Assembly (NCBI RefSeq): GCF_041381155.1
Contig: NC_091142.1
Location: 34,459,604-34,523,603, forward strand
Reading direction: 5' to 3'
DNA from: Argopecten irradians
Taxonomy: Eukaryota > Mollusca > Bivalvia > Pectinida > Pectinidae
DNA: 64,000 nt
In this document: positions 1-11,540 of the stretch, piece by piece
Layout: each line of letters begins with the position of its first letter
Numbering within the stretch: the stretch's first letter is position 1
Translations under genes and position numbers: made by a program
Notes under the pieces: generated by a model
What the model was told of the DNA's origin: nothing
The model's database searches: none
The model's input: the letters and a program-made list of their open reading frames with translations, nothing else

Positions 1-3000
1 TACCTAGACATGCAGGAGAAACATTCTCCTGTTGAACCAATGCATGCTGTCAAGGTATGTTAATAAAGATAGATAATTGTGATATGAAGGTATTTATCAA
101 GTAAGAAATTAATTCAACGGCTAATAGATTGAAAAAAAATCTGTAAGTCAAGTGTGAACATTGAATTTGTTTAGTAATATAATACCTTTATCTACTATGT
201 TTTATATTTCTATTGTTATCGTGAATATATTTTTGGTCGGTATGTCAAAATATTTAAAGGATGGATAAAATACCCTTATTAGAATGATTTTGTTACCTAA
301 CATTAATTTGGTATTCATAAATACAAACTGCCTTAAATGAGTATGTGAAAACTTCATTTTAATATAGTCCGATTAAAATAATATCAATATACTATCCAAA
401 GTGTTTGGTTATGACCTTTACAACAGTTGATTTCATAAAATATTGAAACAACATATATTTTATACACTTTTTACGATGCAGGTAGTGGCTGAGCACATCA
501 TTAAGATGGTCAATGGGGAAGAAGACGGGCCAAAGGTCAGAGCACAAGAACGATTTAACAACCGGTTCATTGACTGTTGCCCCAAACAAATTTTTGATGT
601 CTATTCCACACAGGTATTTATTATGGAACTATGTAAAAGAATGTTATAAGGATATTGATAGTCTCTCCCTTTTCATTGTTAGACTGACTTTCTTAGTGTG
701 CATTCATGATTGTATGACTCCAAAACATAGTAATACAATTAGTAGTGATTATCAATGAGGTCTTTTGAGCATTGTCGTTTAGTTTTCTGCTAAATATCAA
801 TTTACAAGACTAGATGGTGATAACCAAATAGTGGATTAAAAGTTTAAAGACTGAACATGATCTGGCTCTGATTTCTCGAAACAAAAGTTCAGTTAAATCA
901 AAACTGCAGTTTTTCTCCTTATATAACTTATATGAAAACCTAAGACTTAAGTCAGTTTTGGACTTAAATTTGTTTGGAGAAATCAGGGCCAGACAGATAC
1001 ATTATGATATAAATACATAAGCCTTGTTGACATTATTTAATTTTGTTTTTACAGAAACGAACTATGGGCGAAAAAGCGAAAAAACGGAAAAAGGATCAAA
1101 CAGAAGTGTAAGTTTTGAAATAGTTGAAATGTATTAATCTTGCATGTGGTCACCAAAAGATGAGAAAAATATCATTTTGGACATTTATTGTAATGTTAAT
1201 GTCTTTTCAATATATATATATATATGAAATTAGTCATTTACTATTTTAATTTAAGACTTGGTTGCATCTTCTGTGCTTTGTAAAATGTGAAAAGTGAAAT
1301 TTATTTAAATATTCTCATTAAATGTTTGCTTGTAAGTCTGCAAAATAAATATCTCAATATGGGGTTTTTGAAATATCAAAATGATGTGGGTATGATTAGT
1401 CCCATGCACACCTTGAGTTGAATGACATCATACTTAAATGTGATTATTTTAACATCACAATAAAACTGCAGAAAGTGAGAAAGATAAATTTTACTTTACC
1501 CACATTGTTGTGATATTTTTGATCACATTGAATTACATGTACACTGATATCCTAAGAATTTTTTATCAAGGAAAGATTTTCTGATATCATTAATAGAATT
1601 TATTCATTGAGTCAAATTAATTCTTGCTTTGTGAATGATTGTCTCTAGGTTGTTTACAGAGTGCTATCGACTTCATTTTGGATCAAAATCAACACATTTC
1701 ATTTTAATATGTGTCTCACATTGTATAATTGGTTAAATATGAATGGAGCATAATAAAGAAAATATCAGAAATGGACTTTAATAGTCCTGCATTTTTTTAT
1801 TTGCAAATGCTGTGTTTAAAGTTAATGCAATCAACTTATTTTTCTTTTCTTTTTTTCCAGTGAAAGGGGAGGTGTAGTGACAGTTAGAAGGTAATTTAAG
1901 TTTTGAACAGATATGCAACATGTGCAATTTGTGAAAGAGAAAAATAATTCGGTAACAAGTGTTTCACTTGTATATCGATACTTTTTATGTAACTTCGTGA
2001 CAATTTTGACACAATGTGCAATAAATCAAGTGATTGTGCAGTGCTCTACTTAGTGGCTTTCTTTTGAGCTCAAGGTCAAATATATCCTTCCATATCATAA
2101 CTTTATCTTTAAAACAAATTCCTTTGAAATCCTACAATCTTTAAAACAGTTTCCTTTGAAATCCTAGATATTAGAATATAGCATTGTTGAGATAGATAAC
2201 TATAATAATTACATAAGATATGATAACAGTTCTGATGAATCTTTCATGAATGGTCCATGTGCTGATCTCCACATACAGATATTGCATTCAATATTTCTAT
2301 ACATATGATGTAGATCAGAGAGGAATGTTATGTTAAGAACAGTCCACTTCAATGGAGAAAACGAAATTTAAATTAACAATTGCTTGAATTTCTTTTCCAG
2401 CTACCCTAAAGGAAAACTCCCTCCAGCTCCATTCACGCTGACCAACGAGGAGAAGAAGATTGCTGACAGTCGTCTCTCTGTGTTAAAGTTCCCTCTAATT
2501 TTGGTGATATACCAGACACTCTTTTCACCAGAATTTGTGGGGGAACTAAGATACATACGTGGCATCAGTAAGTGTAATAGATGAGAGTGGGTACATCGGG
2601 GGATGAGGATAGATATAGGTTTTAATAATAATGCTTTGGAACTTATATTACTTGGTATGAAGGTCCACATAGGCGAGACAACATGTCATGTACCAAATCC
2701 ATGTAACAGTCCCATACTTTGAACACAATATTAGATATTTTTTATAAGACTGATGGGGGACAAATTAATTACCATGTTACTTTCATTGGAGAATTCCTTC
2801 TTATTAGTGCCGGAAGCAATGCAGGAGTCTGATCAGTTTCTATATTAACTAAAACATCAAATCAGTGTAGCCATCAGCACATCAGAGATTTGTGGTCAGC
2901 GGTCAATAAAGACAGCTGAATAATAATGAATAATACCAGGCACTCTTATTCTTAAGACACTTTTATTTAAAAAAAAACCCGGGAGATATTTTAGATAATA

Positions 3001-4833
3001 AATTATGATTGAACATAATAATCATTCTCTATTATATTGTAACATTTTTTGTATCTATACTTGTAGCTTTTTACCAGTGGAGCCATTCGCTTCTGCCTCA
3101 GAGAAATGCTGGGAGAGTCACAAAGAATCTCTTTGTGCAACTTCCTGAAGGGGTTGGAAATCCTTTTTCAATCCCCTTTAGACCATTGTGTGAAATGGAG
3201 AGGGATTTTCCTTTAGCCATTCAGGTATGTTTCAACTACTAAGGGAAATACATCCTTTTAGAAAATCAAATAAGTGTATCTTCAGATATTGGAATAATAC
3301 GGTTTTGGTTTCATGCATTTATCATTCTGTGCTTTTATTTCAAATTTTAAATACTATTTTTCCTCATTTACATATTAAAGTAAATTAGTTGCAATTTGAG
3401 TTTAATTGAATCTTTGAGCTTTCTTCTATATGTATATCGCTCTTAATTTAACATGGCTTCAGTTATTAATTTTCAAGTTTGAATTTAATAATTATGATGT
3501 TGGGAATATATTAGGCAATTTAATTAATTTGCCAATTAGTTGGCTGACATATTTCATATTTTGTTTTTAGAAAATTTCTAATAAATGTTTATTTTTCTTT
3601 CAGAGCTATGTCATGCATTTATTGCACCATTTGCCCCAGTACATCAGGCATTTTGGACCCCCTTCAAACTTCTGGATGTATCCTTATGAAAGATTCAACA
3701 AGACTCTTTCCGAATCCATCACAAATTCGAAACACCCAGAACTAAACGCGGTGAAGAAAATGGAGGTAAAATTCTTTTTAATTTTGATATTGAAAGTTCA
3801 GTTCAACAAATGTTTTCCATGTTCATTTTGCCACAACATTAAGTAAGAGGGGGTGGGCATATCTGTAGTGTTAACCATGTCTGTCCAGTTGCATCACATT
3901 CTCCATATTGAGATAAAAAAATTATTGTCATTTAGATATGAATGAGACATTGTAGATAAAACAAAAGCTAGAAATACATTCATATGATATAAAACTGATT
4001 TCACAAAGTCCAAATATTTTTTTTGTATTAAATCAAGGTATTCCTAAATCAAATGAAAGATGTTTTAGTCCATGCATTTTAACTGTTACGGATACTAGTA
4101 ACAAGAAACAAACTGATCTGTGCTCTCATACATTATTCATTCATAGAACCATTTAGTATATTGATCGATGAGGTATGACCATAGCTGTTAGAGGTTAACG
4201 TGCCGCTAAAAAAATGTTTGTTGTTTCTTACAAATTTACTTGTTATCATATATAATAAACTCATTTTTTCTTTATTCACAGATGCAGTGGTTGCTGACAA
4301 TGTTAGAGAGTAGCGGATTTCTGGAGCCACTTCGAAGTAGACCAGTTCCAAGGAAACTTGAGAATTTGCATTACTTGCATGCTGGACAGTACAAGCCCAA
4401 ACATCGACAAGCTGACCAGCAGGAGCAAGAGGCTCTACTTCAAGTGTTAAAGACATCTGCTCTCGCTAACACAGACATCACAACATTTCACTACGCGAAG
4501 AGGACCATAGGATCAAGTGAAGTGCTATACCGGGATTCGTTTGTGGAGCAGCCCAACCAGCGCTCATCAGCTAGTGTAATTTCATGCCAGTTACCCCAAG
4601 GGCAGTTTGTGGGAAAAGTGCAGTTCTTTTTCACTCATCAGTCCAGAGAGGAAATTCATGAAATGGCATACATTGACTGGATTGGGCAGCCCCAAAAGTG
4701 TGAACAGTCCTTATGTTTTATGGTGAGGAGGACAGCAATCCAGCCACCCCCTCCTGTGATGTGGGTCTCACAGCTGTCTGCACCATTAATCCATGCGTGG
4801 GAGGATGATCTTCTATGGTTACCAACAATGTAA
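1..4833 (+). CDS. Tnp2/DUF4218 transposase-like protein, spliced, 5'-truncated by window edge
   Basis: Eight exons join in frame with GT-AG introns: 1-54, 482-613, 1055-1107, 1861-1890, 2401-2567, 3067-3224, 3604-3765 and 4282-4833 (TAA). They give 435 residues of a longer protein. The first exon carries VEPMHAV, resembling the (D)PMH segment of Tnp2/CACTA-type transposases. Exon 7 has LLHHLPQYIRHFGPPSNFWM followed by YPYERFNKTL, a close fit to the DUF4218 block that follows Tnp2 domains. The last exon has KVQFFFTH and AYIDWI, as near the C-terminus of these proteins. A Lys-rich stretch (KAKKRKK) at exon 3 could be a nuclear signal. Exon 4 is only 30 nt. The frame stays open through seven splices, which argues for an expressed, possibly domesticated gene, but a recent intron-bearing transposon is not excluded. 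No terminal inverted repeats were seen. Family assignment is from motif memory. Confidence 0.72.
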
Positions 4834-4875
4834 AAGACTTGTGATGGTTTTGTGAATAGACTTGTCAGAGAGATT

Positions 4876-5512
4876 AATTTGGGTCTTTGGTTCCATTGTG
4901 GCGCTTGAGATCAAGTTGACCGAGCCAAAGTTCCCTAATTGCCCATGTTTTTGTGTAAATATTTTTATTTCAAATATTTTTATATTGTATATAATAATTT
5001 GAATGTAATTTGGGTCTTTGGTTCCATTGTGGCGCTTGAGATCAAGTTGACCGAGCCAAAGTTCCCTAATTGCCCATGTTTTTGTGTAAATATTTTTATT
5101 TCAAATATTTTTATATTGTATATAATATTTTGAATGTAATTTGGGTCTTTGGTTCCATTGTGGCGCTTGAGATCAAGTTGACCGAGCCAAAGTTCCCTAA
5201 TTGCCCATGTTTTTGTGTAATTTTTATATTGTATATAATATTTTGAATGTCATTTGGGTCTTTGGTTCCAAAGTTCCCTAATTGCCCATTTTTTGTGTAA
5301 ATATTTTTAAATTGTATATAATATTTTGAATGTAATTTGGGTCTTTGGTTCCATTGTGGCGCTTGAGATCAAATTGACCGAGCCAAAGTTCCCTAATTGC
5401 CCATGTTTTTGTGTAAATATTTCATTTCAAATATTTTTATTTTGTATATAATATTTTGAATGTAATTTGAATCTTTGCTTCCATTGTAGTGCTTGAGATC
5501 AAGGGAAGTTTT
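4876..5512 (+). repeat. 131-bp tandem repeat just 3' of the transposase-like gene
   Basis: The phrase GGGTCTTTGGTTCCATTGTG recurs at 4881, 5012 and 5143 (period 131), then in shortened copies at 5256 and 5339 and a decayed one near 5469. Each unit contains a partial inverted match, CTTTGG against CCAAAG, flanking GGCGCTTGAGATCAAGTTGACC. The array starts about 40 bp after the stop codon, so it may lie in the 3' UTR. Confidence 0.85.
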
Positions 5513-6087
5513 TATTTATTGAATCACTTTGGCATCGGTGTCGGAATTGACAGGTTAAGGTACAAGTGTTGAAGAACTGATATCTATAACAACATTAATT
5601 TTACATCATAAGTGTTGTTATGGGTATAAACTGTCATTTAAGGGAAAAAATGCTGGATTTCGACAATTTTAAGAGGCTCAATGGGTCAATGATTTCAATA
5701 ATTTAAAATTACAAGTGTTGTGATGATATGTCATTTAAAGGAAGTAAATACTGGATTTTGAGAATTCCAACAAGCACAATGGGCCTAAATAATCAGGTTA
5801 AGGTTTTGTTGCAAGTATTTGAATAACTGTTATTTAAAACATTTACAAATATTCTAAGGATGAAAAATTATAATATTTATTACAATCTGTAATTAACAAT
5901 TGACAAGTTATGGGTTTTTAGGGTTCATTTTAGGGTTAAAGCAAGGACTTTGAGAAATTTTGTCAGGCCAAATTGGTATCCTTGTACAAGTACTTTCAGA
6001 GTAAGCGTTCAGATCTGTCCAGCAGCCAATTTTTGTATATATATTACTTTTATTTCAATTAGTTTTTAATTTACCTATAATATTTTG
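5513..6087. other. AT-rich non-coding stretch
   Basis: No ORF, RNA or recognisable repeat is seen. It separates the 131-bp array from one outlying copy of the same unit. Confidence 0.5.
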
Positions 6088-6165
6088 AATATGACTGGAT
6101 CTTTGGTTCCATTGTGGCGCTTGAGATCAAGTTGACCGATCCAAAGTTTTCTTATTGCCCATAAT
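6088..6165 (+). repeat. Outlying copy of the 131-bp unit
   Basis: GGATCTTTGGTTCCATTGTG, then the GCGCTTGAGATCAAGTTGACC segment, match the array ending 570 bp upstream. This is a detached single copy. Confidence 0.75.
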
Positions 6166-6218
6166 TTTTGTATATATTGTCATTGTATATTACCTTTGAG
6201 CTTGTAATATGTAATAAA

Positions 6219-6325
6219 TGCCCTGCAGGTAGGGCATTAGAATTGTACCTGCTGTCCCCATTGCATGATCGTAAAAGGCGACTAAATTGGGATCTTATTG
6301 TTCTATTCTTCCTAACGTCTAACCA
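6219..6325 (+). repeat. 5' fragment of the AAAC-tailed SINE-like family
   Basis: GCCCTGCAGGTAGGGC starts a stretch of about 105 bp nearly identical to the head of the full copy at 7,515. It includes GCATGATCGTAAAAGGCGAC. The rest of the element is absent. Confidence 0.75.
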
Positions 6326-6329
6326 GAAA

Positions 6330-7514
6330 CATATATACATAGAGATTAAAAAGTCCTTGTTTGTCTTTGTTGACAGGCAGGGGTATACTTTGGGTTTATA
6401 GGCACTTTCCCTTTGGTAATTACTTTTAAGTACATTCTTTTAAACATGATATTTCTGCATCAATACAAAGTTTAATCAATTTATAGTATGGTTTGATATC
6501 AATTGTCCCGGTTTTAATTTGATTTAATGTGATTTTTCAAAGCATGAAAATGTCCAACTTTACCTTTTTCGAAAAATCAGATATTCAAAACCGGAAATAC
6601 ATCTTGTTTTATTAGTATATAAGTTGAAATATTTTTTCTTTCCAAAATCGTAATTTTATAACATATCAAAGTTATTCTGCTGTATTTAGCATTTAAGAGT
6701 ATATCTTAAAACCCTATAGCACATACAGAAGTACATCTGCCGATCGTAAAAATGGCAGAGTTGCCAATTTCTGTTTATATATGTTTCTGGTCTAACCTTT
6801 ATTGTTATAATAATAAGTTAATGATATTGCTTAATTATGATAATAAGGGTTGTAATTATGCATCCCGTAAAAAAAGATGCCATTTACAAATATGACCACT
6901 ATTCCCCGGTACTTCATATGTCAGTATACAGTAGGCTTCGACATGTAAATCGGATTTTGGAGCCCCAAAAATAGAAGAGGAACAGTTATCTCCCTTTCCA
7001 ATAAATATGAGCGATGCATTATAAAATGACAGGAATATTTCCACATGTAGCCGAGAATTTTGCTAAAAAAATGCCCTACAAAAAAATCCAGAGCGTAGTT
7101 TATCCATTTCCGGTGTTGATCCAATCAAATGACGGTTTAATTGTCAACTAAGAATGCAATATTAATGTTGTAACCATAAATACACTAACTTTAAGGCAAA
7201 CGGCTTACTGTTCGGCAACAAGGATCACTGCACCTTGTAATTAACATACAAAGACGGGCCACTCATTAAAAAAATCTCACAATTTAATCACAAAACACCA
7301 TCAATTACAAATAATTATTTCATTTTTATGCTGATTAACATAAAACCACGTTCGTAATTTTTGCAAATGCCTGTATGCAAACAAAATAGGAAGTATACCC
7401 CCAGCGAGTTATCTCCATGCAAAAAAGGCTTTTAAAGAAAAGGCTTAGTTAAATAAAGTCCAAAATAATATAAGATGCCTGTTGAATTTCAAATATTTAA
7501 TAATCACATTTTAC
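6330..7514. other. AT-rich stretch without recognised genes
   Basis: Only short overlapping ORFs on the - strand near 6,856-7,124, none with recognisable motifs or splice support. Confidence 0.45.
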
Positions 7515-8038
7515 TGCCCTGCAGGTAGGGCGTTATAATTGCACCTGCTGCCCCTATTGCATGATCGTAAAAGGCGACTAAATTTAGGACCTTATCTTTT
7601 CTCTTCTTCCTAACGGACTTGATCTTTCCTAATGCCTTCCTTGGCACTGCCTCATTTTTGGCCTTGAGTTGAGCGTTCGCCCCTGTGAGGAAGGCTCTGG
7701 GTTCTGTCCCTGGCCGAGACACACCAAAGTCTATAAAAGTGGTAGTTTCTGCTCCTGCTTAGCGCTCAGCATACAGGGAGTGGGACGACTGGTTCGCCCG
7801 TTGTCAGTATAATGTGACCGGGTGGGGTATGTTGCTTGGTGTCTTCGGCAGCATGCTTCAGTGATATAGCACTATAAAAGGGCAACAGTTCCACTATACA
7901 AGAAGACACAACATGAATATACCACAGTCTCCTACAACACGCACCTCGCATAACATACACGCAACACATCACATGCATGGGAGGCCGTCCTTACATGACC
8001 ATAGCTGAATACGACGTTAATTAATCAAACAAACAAAA
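7515..8038 (+). mobile_element. Full-length SINE-like repeat with AAAC tail
   Basis: This non-coding element of about 520 bp begins with the near-palindrome GCCCTGCAGGTAGGGC and ends CATGACCATAGCTG ... TCAAACAAACAAA. Five further copies occur on the - strand at 37,997, 60,861, 61,751, 62,691 and 63,621. The AAAC tail suggests LINE-mediated retroposition, and the last ~40 bp match the tail of the tRNA-derived SINE at 59,586. No clear A/B box pair was confirmed, so SINE status is inferred from the tail and copy pattern. Confidence 0.75.
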
Positions 8039-8039
8039 T

Positions 8040-8820
8040 TACTGCCTACAGTACGACAGAATCTTAGATTACGTGAAAATTACACAAGTAATATTTGATG
8101 CTACATTTTTTAAAAATAAAGTTACTTATATTAAAGAATATAATTGACATCAATCATATTAATTCCTGTTATATCATCCGTTTAAAAACAAATTGAAACA
8201 AAACTCCAATGGTCATATTTACAAAACTATTACTAATCAAGACGGATTATATAATTATACAATGCATCATATCATTTCAATAACAAGAGTCATTCGACAT
8301 ATTAATTATGAATAAACTTTGGATATACACCGAATGGAAGTTAAAAGAATATACGTGTGTATGAAATAAGTAGAATTAATTGATTTTATCACATCAATTA
8401 TTTATAGCATCTAATACAGAATACTTAACAATAACCTCCTTTTTAAAAAGTCATTAAAAGAGATATATATTTTATATCTCATTGTCAAATATTTAGTATC
8501 TTAAAGTATAAACATTGATTTCTTAAACATATGCGTATTAGTCAGGCATCATGGTCTGCTTTTGTTTATATTCTGTGAAGCGTTTCTCAATATCGCCAAA
8601 CGGGCGCAGGTAAGTGACTGGCACGATCAAATCGGCTTAGATAAACAGCCAAGCAAAGATGGTCTGTCTCAATGCGTCAAAACATGCTCGCTGTCAATGA
8701 TTCGGTGTTTATACAGGGATTGGACTGACGATTACTCAAGAGTACGTACTACTCAGTGTCATGTACTACTCAGATTTACTATAAAGCTTGGCTCACAGAG
8801 AACAGAATTTATTCATCATG
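8040..8820. other. AT-rich spacer upstream of the SGNH relic
   Basis: Mostly AT-rich. From about 8,560 the composition becomes more balanced and short ORFs appear, possibly upstream exon or UTR sequence of the SGNH-like relic. Nothing specific is recognised. Confidence 0.4.
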
Positions 8821-9379
8821 GATAGTTTCCAGTCCACCATGCGCCGTTACCTCTCAGACGACCAGGACAAAGCTTGTATTATGGGACATAGCTTCATTCG
8901 ACGACGAATCAACAGATGGCAGAGAGACGATTTACCCCTACCAAACTTCTCATTTGATGCCTTTGGAACCGGCGGCCTGAAGCTACCAACCCTGTTGAAC
9001 ATCGTGTCGTCGTCAGACTTTTCGATGTACAAGGTCGTCTTCATCCAGGCGGGCGAGAACGACATTATGGACGGGACCATGGCCAGCAACAAATGCCTGC
9101 CTACTACTTCAAATATATGACACTTTGAAGGCACAAGGAGTTTGCGAGGTTGCGTTTGGGGAGCTGTTTCCGCGGCACAGCTATTACTACAACAGACGTG
9201 CATCCCTTCTGAACCGAGTACTACAGAAAACTCACCCAGACAAAGTATGGTTTCATGGTCCAGACTTAGCAACTACCAACGCCATTAAAAGAAGCGACGG
9301 CACCCATCTGATTGCTGAGCGGGAATTTACCTTTTCCGAAAGCATTGAAGACGCTATCCTAACTATGAGGCAGCGTTGA
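8821..9379 (+). pseudogene. SGNH/GDSL-hydrolase-like ORF with one frameshift
   Basis: An ATG at 8,821 (an upstream in-frame ATG lies at 8,788) opens a frame with IMGHSFIRR (block I, nucleophile Ser), FGTGGL (block II Gly) and VFIQAGENDI (block III G-x-N-D). The frame stops at 9,120, but a second frame continues the homology from about 9,110 with EVAFGELFPR and SDGTHLI, the block V Asp-x-x-His, ending in TGA at 9,379. The switch sits near 9,105-9,118. The domain order is that of SGNH esterase-like modules often found in mobile-element-associated proteins of molluscs (recollection, not search). A single indel separates it from an intact ORF, so sequencing error is possible. No partner ORF of the same element is visible. 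Confidence 0.6.
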
Positions 9380-10299
9380 GAAAGAAGGCTTCAGCCTAAT
9401 TAAAAGGCCCTTTTCAGGGCCAACCAATCTCCTAAAAAGCGCATATAATTCTTGAAAATACGCACTATCCATAGCTCGGATATTTTTTATATTCGACAAA
9501 TATATACACTCAACAACACGCATTTTTTTTAACAATATTCTGTAAAAATCAATATTATTATAATTGGCGCATGGTAGGTTTCATAGCAATATAAGCAAAT
9601 AAATGCAAATAAAATATATTAATGTTTATATTTAAGACAATTATTAAATTAATCGCTTTAATAATTAAAATTATTTCTGATATATAGTAATAAAGAGCAA
9701 ACTCATGAAAACATAGATATATTTTATTTCCATTTATGCACCTGACATTAAAAATAAGGAAGTCGAGAAGGATGTCCGGTTTTGTTGACCGTGGCTAGTA
9801 TGAATCAATGTCTTAATTATGTTGAACCTCTTTACGGTTCAGTGGTGTTTACATGTTTTCAATATTAAAAGTAGGCTTAGGTGCTAAATACGCCATTTGT
9901 AAGAGAGTGGTCGTCATCGGCGACCAAACAGTAGCAAAGAGATTGACGCCGAAGGTGTTGAGTGAACGGTAATTAGCCAAGTGATTGACAGCTACGCGGC
10001 GAAATATCAAGATGTAGCCCCGCCCGATGGAAATAACAAGGCTTGATTGACATCTTGAATGGTCGTCGAGCAAACGGGTAAAAATAAAACAAAATGTATG
10101 TGTAACAATCATACAAAAACAACAATAAGCAAACTACGCCAAACAATAAAATTCTTTTAATACCTCTCGTCTCATTGACTTGAAACAGACATACAAACAA
10201 GTAACAGATATTAAAGTCAAGTCTCTGTTATAACCACAACAGAGACGGACATTCTCTATTTTTGTTCAAAAAACCTTATTGTGAATTAAAAATTGAGAC
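9380..10299. other. Non-coding AT-rich stretch
   Basis: No ORF with recognisable motifs. Short ORFs at 9,849-10,200 look like chance frames. Confidence 0.45.
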
Positions 10300-10700
10300 A
10301 TCGTTCACATAGTATCAAATATATATTACAAGAAACAAATCAACACTATTAACGATTGAATACCTTTTTATTTTCCCATATACATCTGTAGTTGTGAAGA
10401 TAATTATCGTATATATAACGCAAGTACGAGAAAAAGAGTTCACATAGTAGCAAATATATATTACAAGAAACAAATCAACACTATTACAGCAATGATTGAA
10501 TGCCGTTTTATTTTCCCATATTCGTCTGCAGCTGTAAAGATAATTATCGTAAATATAACAAAGTAGAGATATCGTTCAAATATATATTACAAGAAACAAA
10601 TCAACACTATTAATGATTGAATGCCGTTTTATTTTCGCATATACATCTGCAGCTGTGAAGATAATTATCGTATATGTAACGCACGCATGAGAACAGAGAT
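10300..10700. repeat. Three-copy tandem repeat, ~126-136-bp unit
   Basis: The segment CAAATATATATTACAAGAAA recurs at about 10,316, 10,451 and 10,577, each followed by CAAATCAACACTATTA and ATAATTATCGTA. The copies differ by small indels. Confidence 0.8.
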
Positions 10701-10974
10701 GTACACTATTAGAAATTGAGACGTCATTACAAGAATACTGTTTTATTTCCCCACATCACATACATGATAACCCGGAAAAACCGTGCATATTTTATCTCGG
10801 AAATCGACACATTACCGATGTCAAACACTGCTAAGCCTGAACGGTGGCTGACTAGCACAAACTTGGCAGTCGGCCAGCTCTTGCTTTGCAGGCATAGCAG
10901 AAACACAGGTAAACCCGCGCGCCGTGCCACGTACGATCAGCCGTGATCGACAGCGGTGGGGGACCATCTAATCT

Positions 10975-11155
10975 TCAGCAACAAGGCCTAATCTAAAACG
11001 ACAAGACCTAATCCTGGGTGACCGGTCCCATTCCTGGGTAACCAAGTCCTAGAACTCGTGAACGGTCCTAATATAATAAAACTTGTCCTAGTCTACAGCG
11101 GAAGTCCTATAAAATAGGACTTTGCGTAGTAAATTAGGACTTTTCTATCTCCTAG
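10975..11155. repeat. Degenerate short repeat around CCTAAT / GTCCTA
   Basis: GGCCTAATC, GACCTAATC, GGTCCCATTC, AGTCCTAG, GGTCCTAAT, TGTCCTAG and AGTCCTAT follow one another at roughly 20-bp spacing. The inverted forms TAGGACTTTG and TTAGGACTTT then appear. Confidence 0.55.
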
Positions 11156-11540
11156 TGCATGATGACATGGATATCCAATGTCAAAGTGTTAGGGTTACAC
11201 AGATAGTATACTCGGAAGAATATTTTGAACAAACATAATTCAAATCAAGCTTGCAACAGCACGCTGGCAAGATCGTACACCCGCAAGATCGATCAGAATC
11301 AAGACAATCCAAATTAAACTCACGATTGACCCTAAGCCACCGCCTTCTTGGAGATCTACGAACCAAGGGCTCGGCATGACCAGCCATACAGGGCCCATAT
11401 TACCTCTCGTCTAACCGGAGTCTGAAGCCAAAGTAGTGTGTAGCAGTAAAAAAAAAGAGCAAACCCTATTCAACCACCAGGACCTTCTTCCCCCGGATAC
11501 GAGATGCAACCCACGGCAAACAGGTTGGCTCAAATTGGAG

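Noticed and set aside
1205..1226. TA microsatellite inside an intron
   Set aside because: Ordinary simple repeat with no further interest.
4133..4456. 107-codon frame on the - strand over the last transposase-like exon
   Set aside because: Shadow of the coding exon; no splice or motif support.
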